Source: Cytidiella melzeri
Taxonomy: Eukaryota > Basidiomycota > Agaricomycetes > Polyporales > Irpicaceae
Length of the DNA: 64,000 nucleotides
Direction of reading: 5' to 3'
NCBI GenBank assembly: GCA_022592445.1
Contig: JABYQR010000132.1
Coordinates: 1-64,000, forward strand
Position 1 is the stretch's first letter. Every line of letters starts with the position of its first letter. Below the pieces are notes generated by a model, which was not told where the DNA came from, did no database searches, and saw nothing but the letters and a program-made list of their open reading frames with translations. Below, piece by piece: positions 1 to 10,745 of the stretch. The position numbers and the translations under genes are program-made.

Positions 1-2397
1 TGTCATGGCAAGATTTGACGATTTCGTGACGGAGCTCTTTGTTGTTAGGGATGTAGAGTTTTCCCTTGTAATAGATGAGCCCGTCACTCTCTTCCCATTC
101 GAGTAAACCGCTGACAAGTTTGCGAGGACCTTCTTGCGAAGGGTAGCGAGAGCTTGTGCGACTTCTGCTTCTTGCTCCGTGCATTCTCGGATCTTTGATT
201 CGAGTGGAGAAGCAGTGGCGAGTGCACTAGTAGCGAGGATCCGGAAGTGTTCCGGTTTCAGTACCACCTGATCCTTGTTGTCTTCTTCGTCCGTGACAGC
301 GTGAGAGTGAAGACGAGAGAGAGGATCAGCGTGTATCATGGTACTACCGGGCTTGTGTACCAACACGAAGTCGAAGTCAGCCAAGAGTAATGACCAACGT
401 GCTTGACGTCGAGTGAGGTGTTGCGCAGTCTTCCAGTACTGCAGGTTTGCGTGATCTGTCCAGATCTCAAACGGTTCCTTGAGCCCCTCAAGGTAGTGGC
501 GCCAATCTTTGAGAGCCTCGGTGATGGCTAACATCTCCCGATCAAAGATTTCGTAGTTACGCTCTGCTTCAGTCATAGAGGCGGACCGGTAGGCGATAGG
601 GTGGTAGAATCCATCTTCCTTCGATTTCTGGGAGATGATTCCACCGGTCGCATAGCCCGAGGCATCGACTTCTAGGCGTGTAGGGAGTTCAGGGTCCCAG
701 ACTGCCAAGATAGGCTTAGTGGTAAAGGCCTTCTTTAGCAGCGTGAAGGCAGTCTCTTGTGCTGGACCCCAGACAAACGGTACGTCCTTCTTAGTAAGGT
801 CGTGTAGAGGCCGTGCGTGCTTTGAGAAGTCTTGAATGAAGCGGCGATAGAAGTTGGCAAACCCGATGAATCCTCTGACTTCTTTGAGGTTCTTGGGTGT
901 GGGCCACGTAGAAACTGCTTGGACTTTGACAGGGTCCATAGCTACTTCGCCGGCGCGAATGATCAACCCGAGGTATTCGATCTCAGATTTCTCAAACTCG
1001 CACTTTTCCGGCCGGAGGTAGAGATCGTGCTGTTGAAGTCGCTCGAGGACTTCATGACAACCTTGCGTGCTCTGTCAGGTTGTTGCTCCAGATCAAGATG
1101 TCATCTAGATAGACAGCCACCTTGCCTCGGCACGAGGTCGGCGAAGATGTTGTCCATCAGAGCTTGGAAGGTAGCGGGTGAGTTCGTGAGACCGAAGAAC
1201 ATGACTTTAGGTTCGAAGAGTCCTCGGTTGGTAACGAAAGCCGCTTTGTATCGTCTCCTTCTTTGATGCGGACATTGTGATATCCCCAACGAACATCGAA
1301 CTTGGTGAAGATCTTTGCACCCTTGAGCTTGTTGATAATGTCGGTAGCAAGCGGTAGTGGGTAACGATTCTTTACAGTGATGTCGTTGAGTTTGCGGTAG
1401 TCCTGAATAAGTCGGAGTTTGTTGTCCTTCTTTTTGATGAAAAAGACTGGAGAAGCCATTGGAGACTTAGAAGGCGTGATGTAACCTTTCGCTAGGTTCT
1501 CCTGAATGAACTTGTCAAGCTCGGCTTGTTCGTTCAGGGGCATAGGATAAACTTTCGATTTGATAGTCTCAGGAGCGTCTGGTTTGAGATCAATCGAATG
1601 GTCCCAGGGCTGATGCTGGGGTAGCCGGTTAGACTCTTCCTCAGAGAAGACTTTAGCGTGTCTGTGATACTCTGATGGAACGATGTCTTCGAAGGAGCGT
1701 TGAGCTTTAGCTTCGTTTGCTTCGGCCGCAAGCTTAGTGGAGTAGGTGAAGCCGGCCATACACCAGACTTCGTCAGTGGTGTCTTGGATGATACCGGCTT
1801 TAACCCACTGTCTACGTTCTTTGCGGTTACCGTCGACCTTCTGGAAAGGTTCATTAGGAGATTCTTCCGAGCCGCTCGGAATTGTCATTTCTCCTTTTTC
1901 CCAGTTACGGTAGGGTTTACGCGCTTGAGCCATGGTAGCCCAAGAATGACGTCTTCTGGACCTAAGTCCGTGACAAGAAACTCTGCTTTTTCCGTGTGAT
2001 CTCCTACTGTGAGTGTGAGGCGAACGAAGTGCGTTAATCCGCCAGCTTTATTCTTAGTTCCGTCAATGTTATGCAATGAGATGACCCTTTCGAGCGGGTG
2101 CTGAATAATCTTATGCTTCTTGACGAACTGGTGACTGATGAATAAAGCCGTGGCTCCTGAATCGATCATAGCAGGAACGCGAATGCTTCTATTCAGACCT
2201 TTAACTAGTACATGTACACGGAAATGAGACGATAACCGATCTAGCGACGATATAGTACACGAGGAGATAGTAGACGACGGGCATGGAGTAGACGTTGTAC
2301 ACGAGGAAGACGAGGCAGAGGACGAGGACGGCGAAGGAGGCAGGGACAGGGTATCTGGGGGACTCGCAGCTGCGGCTGTGTCACGAGTCCGCTTCAA
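1..2397 (-). pseudogene. Ty3/gypsy pol (protease-RT-RNase H), frameshifted
   Basis: The protease lies at about 1990-2250 with the retropepsin-type motif DSGAT. The following ILGLPWLKRVNP marks the protease-RT linker. The RT contains FTKFDVRWGYHNVRI, FFGLTNSPATFQ and the catalytic YLDD (about 1100-1110). Further left come the RNase H and tether regions (EVDASGYATGG, YEIFDREMLAI, WTDHANLQYW). The reading frame shifts near 1905, 1255, 1130, 1050 and 115, so at least five indels separate blocks that are individually well conserved. Pol begins in the -1 frame relative to gag at a run of six A on the plus strand (six T in the mRNA sense). This is a relic of a retroelement polyprotein for reverse transcription of its RNA. 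The absence of integrase is only a window effect. Confidence 0.85.
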
Positions 2398-3644
2398 AAA
2401 ACCGCATTGATTTTGGCAGCCATTTCATCCATTTGCTTCTTCTGGATGTCCAGCATGTCCTTGAGCGCAGCAATCTTAGCATCCTTGTCGTTGGACGCGT
2501 CTTGCTTGGCTGCAGTGGTAGCGGTCGACGAGGTCGACGAGGTTGCAGCAACTTTTTGTCCCTTAGGGACGCCTTGAAGCCGTTTCAGGCAAACCGCCCC
2601 CCAGTGACCGGTACCACCGCAGTGGTTGCAAACCGGGTCATCCGGGTGCTTCGAGTCCCGCTTCTTGTGGTTCTCCGACCCACAAACCGAGCAGCGCTTG
2701 CTCATCTCCTTCTTCCATTTCTGGAAGATCTCCTGCTTGCCCAGACCCGCGAAGAGCGAATCAAACGAGGCAGAGAAGCGGGAGGCATCGATCTCCATAG
2801 CGTTGGGATCGCGGAACGCCTGCTGATGGGATTTGCCGTGCCCCGACGAACTGTCCACCATGACCTTGCCGGTGCTGTTGCGGAGGTCGGCAAGTTGAGC
2901 ATCGACTGCCTTGCACTGGTCCTTGAGGGCGTCGTAGGTAGCGGCGCGGGTTTGAAAGTACGAGACACGTTGCAAGTACTCTGTGCTCAAGCTCGACTTG
3001 AGACGATCGAAGAGGTCCTGCTGGCTCCAGCCAGTGCGAGGGGCCCATGTCTCAAACTCGGAGATGTGGGCGGCGAAGGTTTTATTACCCTGCTTCATGT
3101 TGGCAATCTTTGTCTTTGCCTCCATGACCGCGTCAATGGGTTCGAATTTGGCTTTGAAAGCCTCGATGAAGGTGTCCCAGCTGTTGCCAAAAGCTGGTTT
3201 GCTATTTGCTAGCTCCTCAATATGAGGGCGAGCCCAGTCGGCGGCGTCGTCTTGCATGAACGACAGAGCACTGGTGATGAGCTTGTGAGGATCAAAGATC
3301 CTTGCGCCATTGTTGTCCAGCCGGACTTGGCCTTGGGCGTCCTGCTGGAAGAATGCTTTTCCTTGATTTTGCGCCCATACTATGAACGCGTGGCGGAAGA
3401 GCCGGGCTTCCGACGATGTTTTCCCCTTGAAGGAGACTGGTTTCTCAACGATGCTTCTTTCCCGAGAAGCGTGGGTAGCAGCGGCAACCGCTGGTGTCTG
3501 TGCAGCTGCAAGTGCAGCCACCTGATTGGTCAGGTCTACCATCCTTTGTGTCAAGACGCCCAATATATTCAGGACGTCTTGCTGGCTCAGGTTGGTGACT
3601 GGGGCAGCTGGGGCAGCAGGGGCGGCGGGCTGGTTGGGGTCCAT
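2394..3644 (-). CDS. Ty3/gypsy Gag, intact ORF
   Basis: A 416-residue open frame lies directly upstream of pol. It starts MDPNQPAAPAAPAAP, has a retrotransposon-gag-type helical core (about residues 90-260, with FIVWAQNQGKAFF and WDTFIEAFKAKF) and ends with zinc-knuckle sequence. CNHCGGTGHWGAVC matches the C-X2-C-X4-H-X4-C nucleocapsid knuckle, and CSVCGSENH just before it may be a partial second knuckle. Gag forms the particle and binds the element RNA. It stops at 2394-2396 inside the T-run where the pol frame opens, so Gag-Pol would need -1 frameshifting. That it is intact while pol is broken suggests recent decay or a copy still usable in trans. Confidence 0.85.
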   Translation of the reverse strand: MDPNQPAAPAAPAAPVTNLSQQDVLNILGVLTQRMVDLTNQVAALAAAQTPAVAAATHASRERSIVEKPVSFKGKTSSEARLFRHAFIVWAQNQGKAFFQQDAQGQVRLDNNGARIFDPHKLITSALSFMQDDAADWARPHIEELANSKPAFGNSWDTFIEAFKAKFEPIDAVMEAKTKIANMKQGNKTFAAHISEFETWAPRTGWSQQDLFDRLKSSLSTEYLQRVSYFQTRAATYDALKDQCKAVDAQLADLRNSTGKVMVDSSSGHGKSHQQAFRDPNAMEIDASRFSASFDSLFAGLGKQEIFQKWKKEMSKRCSVCGSENHKKRDSKHPDDPVCNHCGGTGHWGAVCLKRLQGVPKGQKVAATSSTSSTATTAAKQDASNDKDAKIAALKDMLDIQKKQMDEMAAKINAVF

Positions 3645-3716
3645 GTCGTCTGTGACCGTGCTCGAATCGAAGAAGTGTATGTATTTGTGATGTGATGGGC
3701 AAAACTGGGGACGTGT

Positions 3717-4445
3717 CTAGATCCACTCAAAGTAGCTATCACTATTGACTACGTTAAGTTGTGCTAAAACTCTATCGTAGTTTTTACGAAGCTGCTTGAA
3801 GGAAACTTTCCCGATTGCTTTACAACCCCAATCCAAGAGCTGCCACTCGCGGTCTGTTGTGACGGGAGCGAGATCGTCGACTCGGTTGAGGAAACGATTT
3901 ACTTTGCTGACGAGGTGAAGCAGCGCGCGACGGTGGTCGGGGTTGGCGCGGTTTAGGAGTTCTTCAAGCTCCGTGAGAGCTTGCAAACGAGTGCGGACAG
4001 CGGTGAGTTTTGGCTTGAAAATGCCTACGAGATCAACCGGTGACAACTTCTTGAAGTCGATCAACACCGGCTTTGGTGCAGCGGGGGCGGGAGTTGGTGC
4101 AGGGAGCTTTGCTAGTCGCTCTGCAAAGGTGAGCTTGTGGGTCTGTTGCTCAGCTAAGGTGCGGTCACGCTCCTCAGCAGCTCGTTCTCCGTATGCTCGT
4201 GCAGAGGCGCGGAGTTGGCGATTTTCCTCGTATGAGGGGACGGTGAGGGTAATGCCTTTAACAGGCGGCTTCTTGGACACGTACTTCGCGACAGTGACCA
4301 GGTCCTTGTCAGACCAACGATGAGGTTGACCACTCTTGCGCTTTTCAGCGAGAGCGTCGAGGAAAGATGGTGGAAGAGACCTCTTGAGCTGAGGCTCAGT
4401 GGTAGGGAGGTTCTTAGAGAAACGGGGGCGCGTGTCTTTAGGCAC
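3717..4445 (-). CDS. Extra ORF between LTR and gag, function unknown
   Basis: An uninterrupted 242-codon ORF in the same orientation as gag and pol, located between the putative LTR/leader and gag (72 bp gap). I do not recognise the family. The protein is basic, with a charged helical stretch (ERAAEERDRTLAEQQTHKL, about residues 87-105), a proline/alanine linker (KLPAPTPAPAAPKP), then a helical C-terminal half (about 130-242) rich in Leu and Arg with no zinc-binding cysteines and no transmembrane segment. Its position recalls accessory ORFs upstream of gag in some retroelements. It could instead be a Gag-like N-terminal duplicate or a captured host fragment. No intron linking it to gag is obvious. 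Confidence 0.6.
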   Translation of the reverse strand: MPKDTRPRFSKNLPTTEPQLKRSLPPSFLDALAEKRKSGQPHRWSDKDLVTVAKYVSKKPPVKGITLTVPSYEENRQLRASARAYGERAAEERDRTLAEQQTHKLTFAERLAKLPAPTPAPAAPKPVLIDFKKLSPVDLVGIFKPKLTAVRTRLQALTELEELLNRANPDHRRALLHLVSKVNRFLNRVDDLAPVTTDREWQLLDWGCKAIGKVSFKQLRKNYDRVLAQLNVVNSDSYFEWI

Positions 4446-4680
4446 TGAACAACGCGCAGGGGGTAGAAACGGACGACGTAAGCGTAGCTCAACGGTATGA
4501 AGAGACCGGAGACGTACTCGTCAAACAGGAATAAACTTTTAAAAACGGTGGGAGTGGGGACCCAGGGTTTACACAACGATCTCGACCTAATGACACGGAG
4601 ACAGGGCTCGACGTGACAAAAAGGGACACGATGCGGATGACGACGAGGAGGTGGTGGCAGGCGTGAAGCACAATGCGTTC

Positions 4681-4793
4681 ACCAGCTATCAAACTTATTC
4701 AGAAGGCTAGCCCAGTAAAGACCAAGTTAGTATTTGTACTACCAGCTATATAGTACAAGAGGGGGTGGCTTACCTAGCCCAGTAAAGACCAAG
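4681..4793. repeat. Imperfect tandem duplication in putative LTR
   Basis: Two copies starting ACCAGCTAT (4681 and 4741) each end in CTAGCCCAGTAAAGACCAAG (4707-4726 and 4774-4793). The second copy carries about 7 extra bases. Such duplications are common in LTR U3/R regions and support placing the LTR here. Confidence 0.65.
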
Positions 4794-4828
4794 AGGTCGA
4801 GATGAGGGGCTAGGAGCGTACATGTAGC

Positions 4829-4840
4829 AGTATATATAGA
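4829..4840 (-). promoter_or_regulatory. Candidate TATA box of Ty3 LTR
   Basis: The run TATATATAGA (plus strand 4831-4840) reads TCTATATATA on the minus strand, about 385 bp upstream of the extra ORF and upstream of the duplicated block. The position fits a U3 promoter. This is inferred from composition and context only. Confidence 0.35.
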
Positions 4841-4869
4841 CTTCAGGGACCTGCGCACAGACCATGTTG

Positions 4870-5299
4870 AGGGCAGGCTTTGCAAGAAGCCGTGTGAACG
4901 AAGAACAAAAGAACTACCTAAAGGAGAACAATAGCTATTGTCTAGACCTTGCCAAGAACTCTACTCGTGAGAGAATCTATCTAAAAGGAGACCAACTATT
5001 GTATTCCATTCCCACACCTGTGAGAATATCCTTCCATAAAGAGAACAATAGGGAAAGAACAATAAGGAGCCCATGTGAACGGTATCTATGACGTCAAACC
5101 CTAGCTATGGGCTGAGCCATGTGCTTGTAGCCATGTGGTCTTACTTAAGCTAAGTCACATGCCAGTGTGACGTAGTAGCAAGTAATGTGACCGTGTGGAG
5201 CGTCTAAGCCACGTGATACGGGCGCTTAATAGACGTGCAAAGGAGTTTATGCAGAGAGAATTGAAACTAGGTTGTAGCCCGGAGTTTTACAGATAAAAA
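4870..5299. other. Intergenic, possible LTR U3 remainder
   Basis: No gene is supported. Short motifs recur (GAGAACAATAG, and GTGTGAAC/GTGAGAAT variants), as in a decayed LTR U3, but no terminal TG...CA pair could be assigned. Confidence 0.4.
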
Positions 5300-6213
5300 C
5301 AAGAGGTAAATTGCGAAAATTAAGGGCTAGTCAGGCCATCCATGACACAAGAGGGCTCGAGAATGCAACGCAAATGAGATATACGCACCACAAGCAGGCT
5401 CGAGATGCGAGATGCAAGGAGCAGGAAGGCGCAAGACACGAGATGCAAGGCTTGCAGAGGCAAACTTGAAGGGGGAAACACGGGGGGTGTCGTATTCTGA
5501 GCTACTTGAGGTACAAACACGCTGTGTATAAATACTACTGCCAAAAAGGTCCATATCAAACTCAAGGTCCGTGTGAGAGCAAGACAGTGAGAGGGGGCAG
5601 TGTGAGATGAAACAAGGGGCAAACATGAAACCTGTCACAAGAACAAGGGTTACACTGCTTCTTGTGCAGCTAAACCACAAGCATCCAATCAAACAAAAGC
5701 TTGGTGACTCGAGGCCACACAGGAGAAGGAGGCAGTGCACTGGAAACAAATCCTGGTAATGACGAGTTTGAGGGGATTGATGAAGAGAGAGAGAGAGGCT
5801 GCTCAAGGTTCTCCTATTCATGAGAAGAGCCGCAGGATCCAAGGGAGCAAGCAAGCAAGGGGGCTGCAAGGAAACCAAGGGTTGCAAGGGAAAGTGCCAA
5901 TGTGCTTGAGGCTGCCCAAAACTCCCGAGAGACATGGACGAGAACTTGTGCAAGAACTCGAACCATAACTCAAGGGAGCACAAGCTTGAGTGCCCAAAGG
6001 GCTGAGCCATAGACAAGCTCAAGACGCGAGCTGTATGACAAGCTTGAGAAGCAAGCTGTAGAACCAGCTCGAGAAGCAAGCTTCAGAACCAGCTCTCGTG
6101 CAATCCTTGAGACGTCTTGCGAGGGCTCTTGAGTGACAAGAAGCTCTGCTTGTTCACGAGAAGGGGTCCTCGTTTGAGCTTGTTGCATGTCCAGTGCTTT
6201 CCGGGCGTATCAA
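5300..6213 (-). repeat. LTR-like repeat, copy A
   Basis: Read on the minus strand this starts at 6213 with TGATACGCCCGGAAA followed by CTGGACATGCAACA. Copy B at 24509 starts with almost the same bases. About 680 bp further in is a TATA-like TATTTATACAC (5528-5540), then about 40 bp later a C-run (ACACCCCCCG, 5485-5500), again as in copy B. The stretch between is filled with CTTG/CTCGAGC-type short repeats. No protein-coding sequence is supported. It looks like a solo LTR or non-autonomous retroelement. The downstream border is not defined. Confidence 0.55.
6046..6095. repeat. 25-bp tandem duplication
   Basis: Two copies of a unit starting GAGAAGCAAGCT and ending AGAACCAGCTC, at 6046-6070 and 6071-6095, inside LTR-like copy A. 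Related but less exact AAGCTTGAG/AAGCTCAAG units flank them. Confidence 0.8.
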
Positions 6214-7334
6214 TGTTTGTGATGGTTACAGACCACCCCTGTAGCACCTCATGTGTATATAAGCCCAGGTAGTAGCTTCTCTTTCCCCAATCCATTCCTT
6301 AACTAGAGCTATCACCTCACGCTGCATTATGCCTCTACACCCACAGGTGAGTATGGATTTGCCTGCACAAGGTTGTGGGGCCTATGTCCAGTAGGGCATT
6401 GGCTCCACACTTGTGAGGCAGAGCAGGGTAATAATCCAAAGACTGCTGAGACAGAGGTAAGGCCATGCCTGCATCAGGTGGGATGCCGGACTGATGTATT
6501 AAACAGGATTGAGACTTTAAGGGATGAGCTAACAACACGTCTTTAAGGAGGATAGGTATGTATAGAGTATTTTATGAGGAACTTGAGCAATTCAGGGGAT
6601 AGAAGGGGAGTGGTGGTGAGGAAAGTGTTATGCTGAAGTGTGGGCATTTCCCAGGTGGTGGTGGTATGGGTTCAAGAAGCAGCATGCTTTGGAGAGTCAC
6701 ATCTGAAAAAGCATCAATGTGCTGGCACACACTTGAATAATCCTTCTTCATTCATCAAAGATTGTGACTGGTAGCCAAATTGAAGTTCACTGCTGAAGAT
6801 CAACAAAAGTAGGTGTATATTGAGGCTCACAATTGGTGTGGGCATTGCAACCTATCTTGAGTTGCTGTAAATGATGGTGATGGAAACAGAGAGCAAATAA
6901 CAATAGGGGAGTTCAGAGTAGGTTGATTATCAGTGAATCAAGGTCTGTTGGAGTGGTGATTTTTCTTGCCATCATTCTTTTAATCAGACTATTGATCAGA
7001 GTGCACTCTGAACACACCACCAACACAGTGCTGATTCTGACTGATTTTCCAACACAACAATTAGATCAGTAATTCACTGTATCACCTATTAGAATTGGCC
7101 AAGTACTTGGGTCCCAAGCTATCTCAAGCAGCATATCTCTTATAGCTTACTGATAATGGTTTTGGTAAGCAAACCCCTTTGTAGCACAAAAGAACACATA
7201 TGTCCAGATGTGTTTACTAAGTTTTTAGGTATGCTGCCTTGGTTAAGGCCATATTGAATTGTACTAGGTAATGGTAGATAGCCGTGGTAAAGTTGTGGGT
7301 CAGAGCCTAGAGAGGACAGACGGCAGGAGATGTA
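6214..7334. other. No gene recognised
   Basis: Intergenic sequence between LTR-like copy A and the Tc1 element. It holds a TATA-like TGTATATAAG at 6251-6261 and short direct matches to the region right of the Tc1 element (CAGACCACCCCTG at about 6226 and 16320; CACTCTGAACAC at about 7000 and 16376). These hint that the Tc1 element may itself sit in an older repeat. No coding potential is convincing. Confidence 0.4.
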
Positions 7335-7361
7335 CAGTAGCGGCAAAAAGTCTTGCAACGC
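7335..7361 (+). repeat. Tc1 left terminal inverted repeat
   Basis: CAGTAGCGGCAAAAAGTCTT and onward, next to a TA at 7333-7334. It is the partner of 16161-16187 in inverted orientation, with three mismatches including the first base. Confidence 0.85.
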
Positions 7362-7643
7362 TGCAAGCGCACAACTTGTCACTCTCTGTTTGAGCTCAAA
7401 ACTGTGTATTTTATTCAATCTTTTTGGTACATTGAGTATTGTATGTATAGAATATGTCTCCAATGAAAACCCAATAATCTTTCTCATATATAAAACATTG
7501 TACACAATCCGCGCTGAATTGGTGTTAGGCGCCTGTCACGTGCACAACCACTATTTGGGTTTGTTTTCTTTTTCAATCCTTCCACTTCACCGCTTTTGTG
7601 CTTTTTTCCATACCACCCACTCTCCCAACTCTAGACCACACAT

Positions 7644-7884
7644 ATGGTGCGGTGTACCCCCACTAAAAAGGCCCAAATTTGGACTCTACATAATGAAGGT
7701 GCCAGTGTGGCTGACATTTGCAAGAAAGTCCCCGTCCACCGGTCCACCATCTATTGCACCATCAAAAACCTATCCTACAATCCCAATTTCTATGCAAACA
7801 AGCCCAAGACAGGTTCTCCTTGCTTTTTACAAGACCGCAATCTCCGTCACACCACTTTACTTCTGGCACAACAAGAGGCCTGTA
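7644..7884 (+). pseudogene. Tc1 transposase, N-terminal half (HTH domain)
   Basis: An open frame from the ATG at 7644 encodes a paired-type helix-turn-helix: residues KKAQIWTLHNEGASVADICK form the first HTH and VPVHRSTIYCTIKNL its recognition helix. LQDRNLRHTTLLLAQQEAC begins the second HTH. The protein would bind the element's ends. The frame is cut after codon 80 by the Plavaka insertion at 7885. If the insert and one TA copy are removed it continues without a break as NATDLQCKAFPQVAARTM at 14207. Apart from the insertion this half shows no stops. Confidence 0.85.
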
Positions 7885-7904
7885 CATCAGGGAATCCGTA
7901 ATCT
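7885..7904 (+). repeat. Plavaka left terminal inverted repeat
   Basis: The 20 bases CATCAGGGAATCCGTAATCT match 18 of 20 with the inward-read right end. The preceding TA is the target duplication. Confidence 0.88.
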
Positions 7905-8368
7905 GATACTATGGGAGAATTTGTCTTTGATAGCTGTTATTACCTATTAATATCCTTGTTTATGTGGAGTATACAGAGTAGCGAGAATATTGCAAGTTAT
8001 CAAAGTAGCCTAGAATAAATTGCCTCTTACTCGTGCGACAATATTTCCAGATATTCTGTGGATATTTACTCACAGAATGTTGATAATATATGCTATCTTA
8101 AGCCCAATGAGTGGGTGGGTTGTGCGAGATGAAGGATAAACTACGAAATTGATGCACAGAACTCGAGGCTTTCAGTGACGAGAATTTGTGATGAGCGGAG
8201 GTTTGTATTCATTAACATGGCTATGCTACTTTGTGCGGACTACAGTACTGAGTCTGTTTGACACGATCACTCCTCCATAGCGGCAAGATCCACAAGAGCC
8301 GCTGTATTGACTTCACCAGCCGTGTTCTTACCGCGCCTACAGGAAGAGTTGGATGAGTTAATTGTTGA

Positions 8369-10490
8369 TCAGCAGAAACAACGAAAGAGGACGTACGAAA
8401 CTGTCTTGTACAAGTCAGCCATCATCCGGTGATACTTGGCATGATCGTTTCGAATGTCTTCAAGAACCTTGACGTGGCGTTCGTAAACTGGCTGATAGGT
8501 GTCGCCGTGGAACGAGAGCTTGCTGTGCTCGCCGGTCTTCCACTCAAGTAGAGCGCAGTGGACCTTCAAAGAATATGTTAGTAATGGTGCGCCACATAAA
8601 AGGAAACCCATCGTACCGCAGTAGCCGCTAAAGCAACAATAGGGATGGGCAATTCCAGCTCATCCCTCTTCGGCCCTTCTTCGCAGCTTGACGAGAATAG
8701 CTTGCTATGCTTGTCAGCAAGCGAGCTGCGACCGCCACGGCCACTTTCAAAGAAGGACTTCGTGATGACCTTGATGATGCAGGGGTGCTTGAACGGTTTA
8801 TTCCGCTTCATGACACCAGCCTGTGAGTGAATGTTAAGCCCGTTAATCTCATATCATATCTAAGTTCCTATTTGATGACTCACCTCTTCAGGGAAAATAT
8901 ATGTATAAGATTTGGTTAGATCCTTGACGCGGTCCTTACATTCCTCACCAGGGAGAAGGCTATAGTACCCAGCGGCGCATGTGGATGCATTAGATTTGAC
9001 ATCGCCACGGCGATTAGCGAAGCGAGCAACCAGCTGTGCAGCATATGAGAAAACAGATAGACAGCAGGGTGAACCACTCACAATTTGGGCGATATCTTCT
9101 CCGAAAGCAACATCTTTCTCGAAGCGTTCGGCATATTCATTGAGTTCGAGGCGGGTTGCGCATCGGCGAAGAATGGTGCGAAGACCCTTCCAATGGTTCT
9201 TGTCAGATGGATACGCCGTCTTGAACAGGTAATCACCAGTAGCCGAACGAATCGCGGTACGTATGATTTGCTGAAGCAGTGATGGCTGGACCTTGAGCGA
9301 GACAGGGAGGCTTGGCGGTGGCGCAACATAGTGTGCGGCGACTGGCCAACCGTAGTTTGGCGAGTTGGTGTCAGTGCTCGAGTGCGCGCCTGAGATGGCG
9401 GAAGATTGAGAGGTGGTGTTTGGTTGCGTGTCGGGCTGTGGATAGCAGTTGGTGTTCGGAACGTTGGCTCCATCTGAGAATGTAGGTTTCTGATTCAATT
9501 GTTACATCATTAGTATCTGATTGAGAACAGCACGACCTCTTACCTCCGAGCGACGAGCTTGGGCACGATGTCCGCCAGAGGGTTTACACCGTTTACCTGA
9601 CCTGGATCTCATGTTTGCGTGTGCAGCTGCGTCATCCCAATCATCTTGATTGGCGTTGTCGAAGTCTTCAAACTCCGTTGTGGTAGTCATCTCAAGATCA
9701 ACATCTGGGATATTGATCCCGGGCGATGGGCTTCGTTCGGTATTGGGCCCCTCGGCCTCGAGGTGTGGTACCTGTAGATACTTCCATGTCAGATAGAGCA
9801 CATCATCAACAAAAACTTGAAGGTCATACCTCGTTACGCAGTTGTGAACGCAGTTGCGTTGTAGTAATACCAATAAGATCTTGATCCTCTGGCTGACTAT
9901 CGGCACCTTCGTCAGCGCTATCGTCTTCGCCTGGCCCGTGATAATCCTGGTAGTCTTCCTCAACGTCCGCATCCTCGTCGTCAATGGCCGGCTTGCTTCG
10001 CTTTCTAGGTTTTGGCGCTGGCCGATCGACATTGCTGTCATCATCGAAGAGGCGTTCAGCAGTGTTGACTAAGCGTGGTCGCTTGGGTGGCTGGGGAGCT
10101 TCAGAGACATATTCGTCAGAATCGCCAGAGCTTGCAATTGATGGCGGCAACCGACGACGCTGCTGAGCTGGCTTTTTGGTGCTTTGCTTTTGCGTAGGAG
10201 CATGCCCCGTTGGTGCAGCTCCTCGCCAGACTGAAATGGATGTCAGTATGCCAGGTAAAATGGTGGCATCGTAACTGAGAAAGGGCATACCAGCGTTATC
10301 GAGTGCTTTCGTCTTGGTTGTTCGAGCGCCTGAAGCGTATCGTGTTAGTCAAATATATGAACATGAGTAAGGTTTGAGAGATACCTCTACCCTGCTCCTC
10401 GAGGCGAGCAGCATACGCCTGTTCTTCGAGTTTCTTGCGTTGTTTTGTGATTTGAGCCTTTTGCGCTGGAGTTAGGGCTTGGTTCGACAT
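8369..10490 (-). CDS. DUF6532 protein encoded by the Plavaka element
   Basis: Eight exons read on the minus strand: 10490-10385, 10329-10291, 10230-9830, 9771-9544, 9489-9082, 9033-8884, 8820-8617, 8563-8369. All junctions are GT-AG and in phase, giving 576 aa. The N-terminal half is acidic and disordered, with a basic patch (PKPRKRSKPAIDDEDAD, about residues 135-150) suited to nuclear import. The C-terminal half is the DUF6532 domain, with conserved blocks KPFKHPCIIKVI, LPIPIVALAATAVHCALLEW and YERHVKVLEDI. The function of DUF6532 is not known to me. Because the gene lies inside the transposon's ends and is divergent from its transposase, I infer an accessory transposition or DNA-binding role, like the second protein of plant CACTA elements. 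The fifth intron (9081-9034) is 48 nt with no stop, so retention would be silent to the frame. Confidence 0.85.
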
Positions 10491-10745
10491 GATCGATGCT
10501 GCTGAGGTCTGTTCGTGTCAATTTTGAGTGGTCTAAGGTGTGAATGAGTAAAGGGAGGGATGGATGCGAACAATGAGAAACGGATGAACTGGGAGCACGT
10601 CGAGGACCGTTGGAAACTGAGAGAACCCCTAAAGAAACTGGGCATATCAACTTAAGCTTGAATTTGAAACACATAAGTTACGGGACCGCGACTCAACCCG
10701 ACGTACATGCTCCCTGTTCGCAATACCCTTTGACTCAGTGAACAA
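10491..10745. promoter_or_regulatory. Shared divergent promoter of the Plavaka genes
   Basis: 255 bp between the two start codons (10490 minus, 10746 plus). No strong TATA box. It must contain both 5' leaders, so the two genes are probably co-regulated. Inferred from layout only. Confidence 0.5.

Larger units (their letters stand above)
1..4860 (-). mobile_element. Ty3/gypsy LTR retrotransposon, 5' part, decayed
   Basis: Reading on the minus strand from right to left there is a candidate LTR, an extra ORF, gag, protease, reverse transcriptase and RNase H, in Ty3/gypsy order. Integrase and the 3' LTR would lie beyond the left edge. The pol frame is broken at several points, so the copy cannot be autonomous, but gag and the extra ORF are open. 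The right border is a guess: I could not fix an LTR end or target duplication, because only one LTR would be in the window. Confidence 0.8.
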
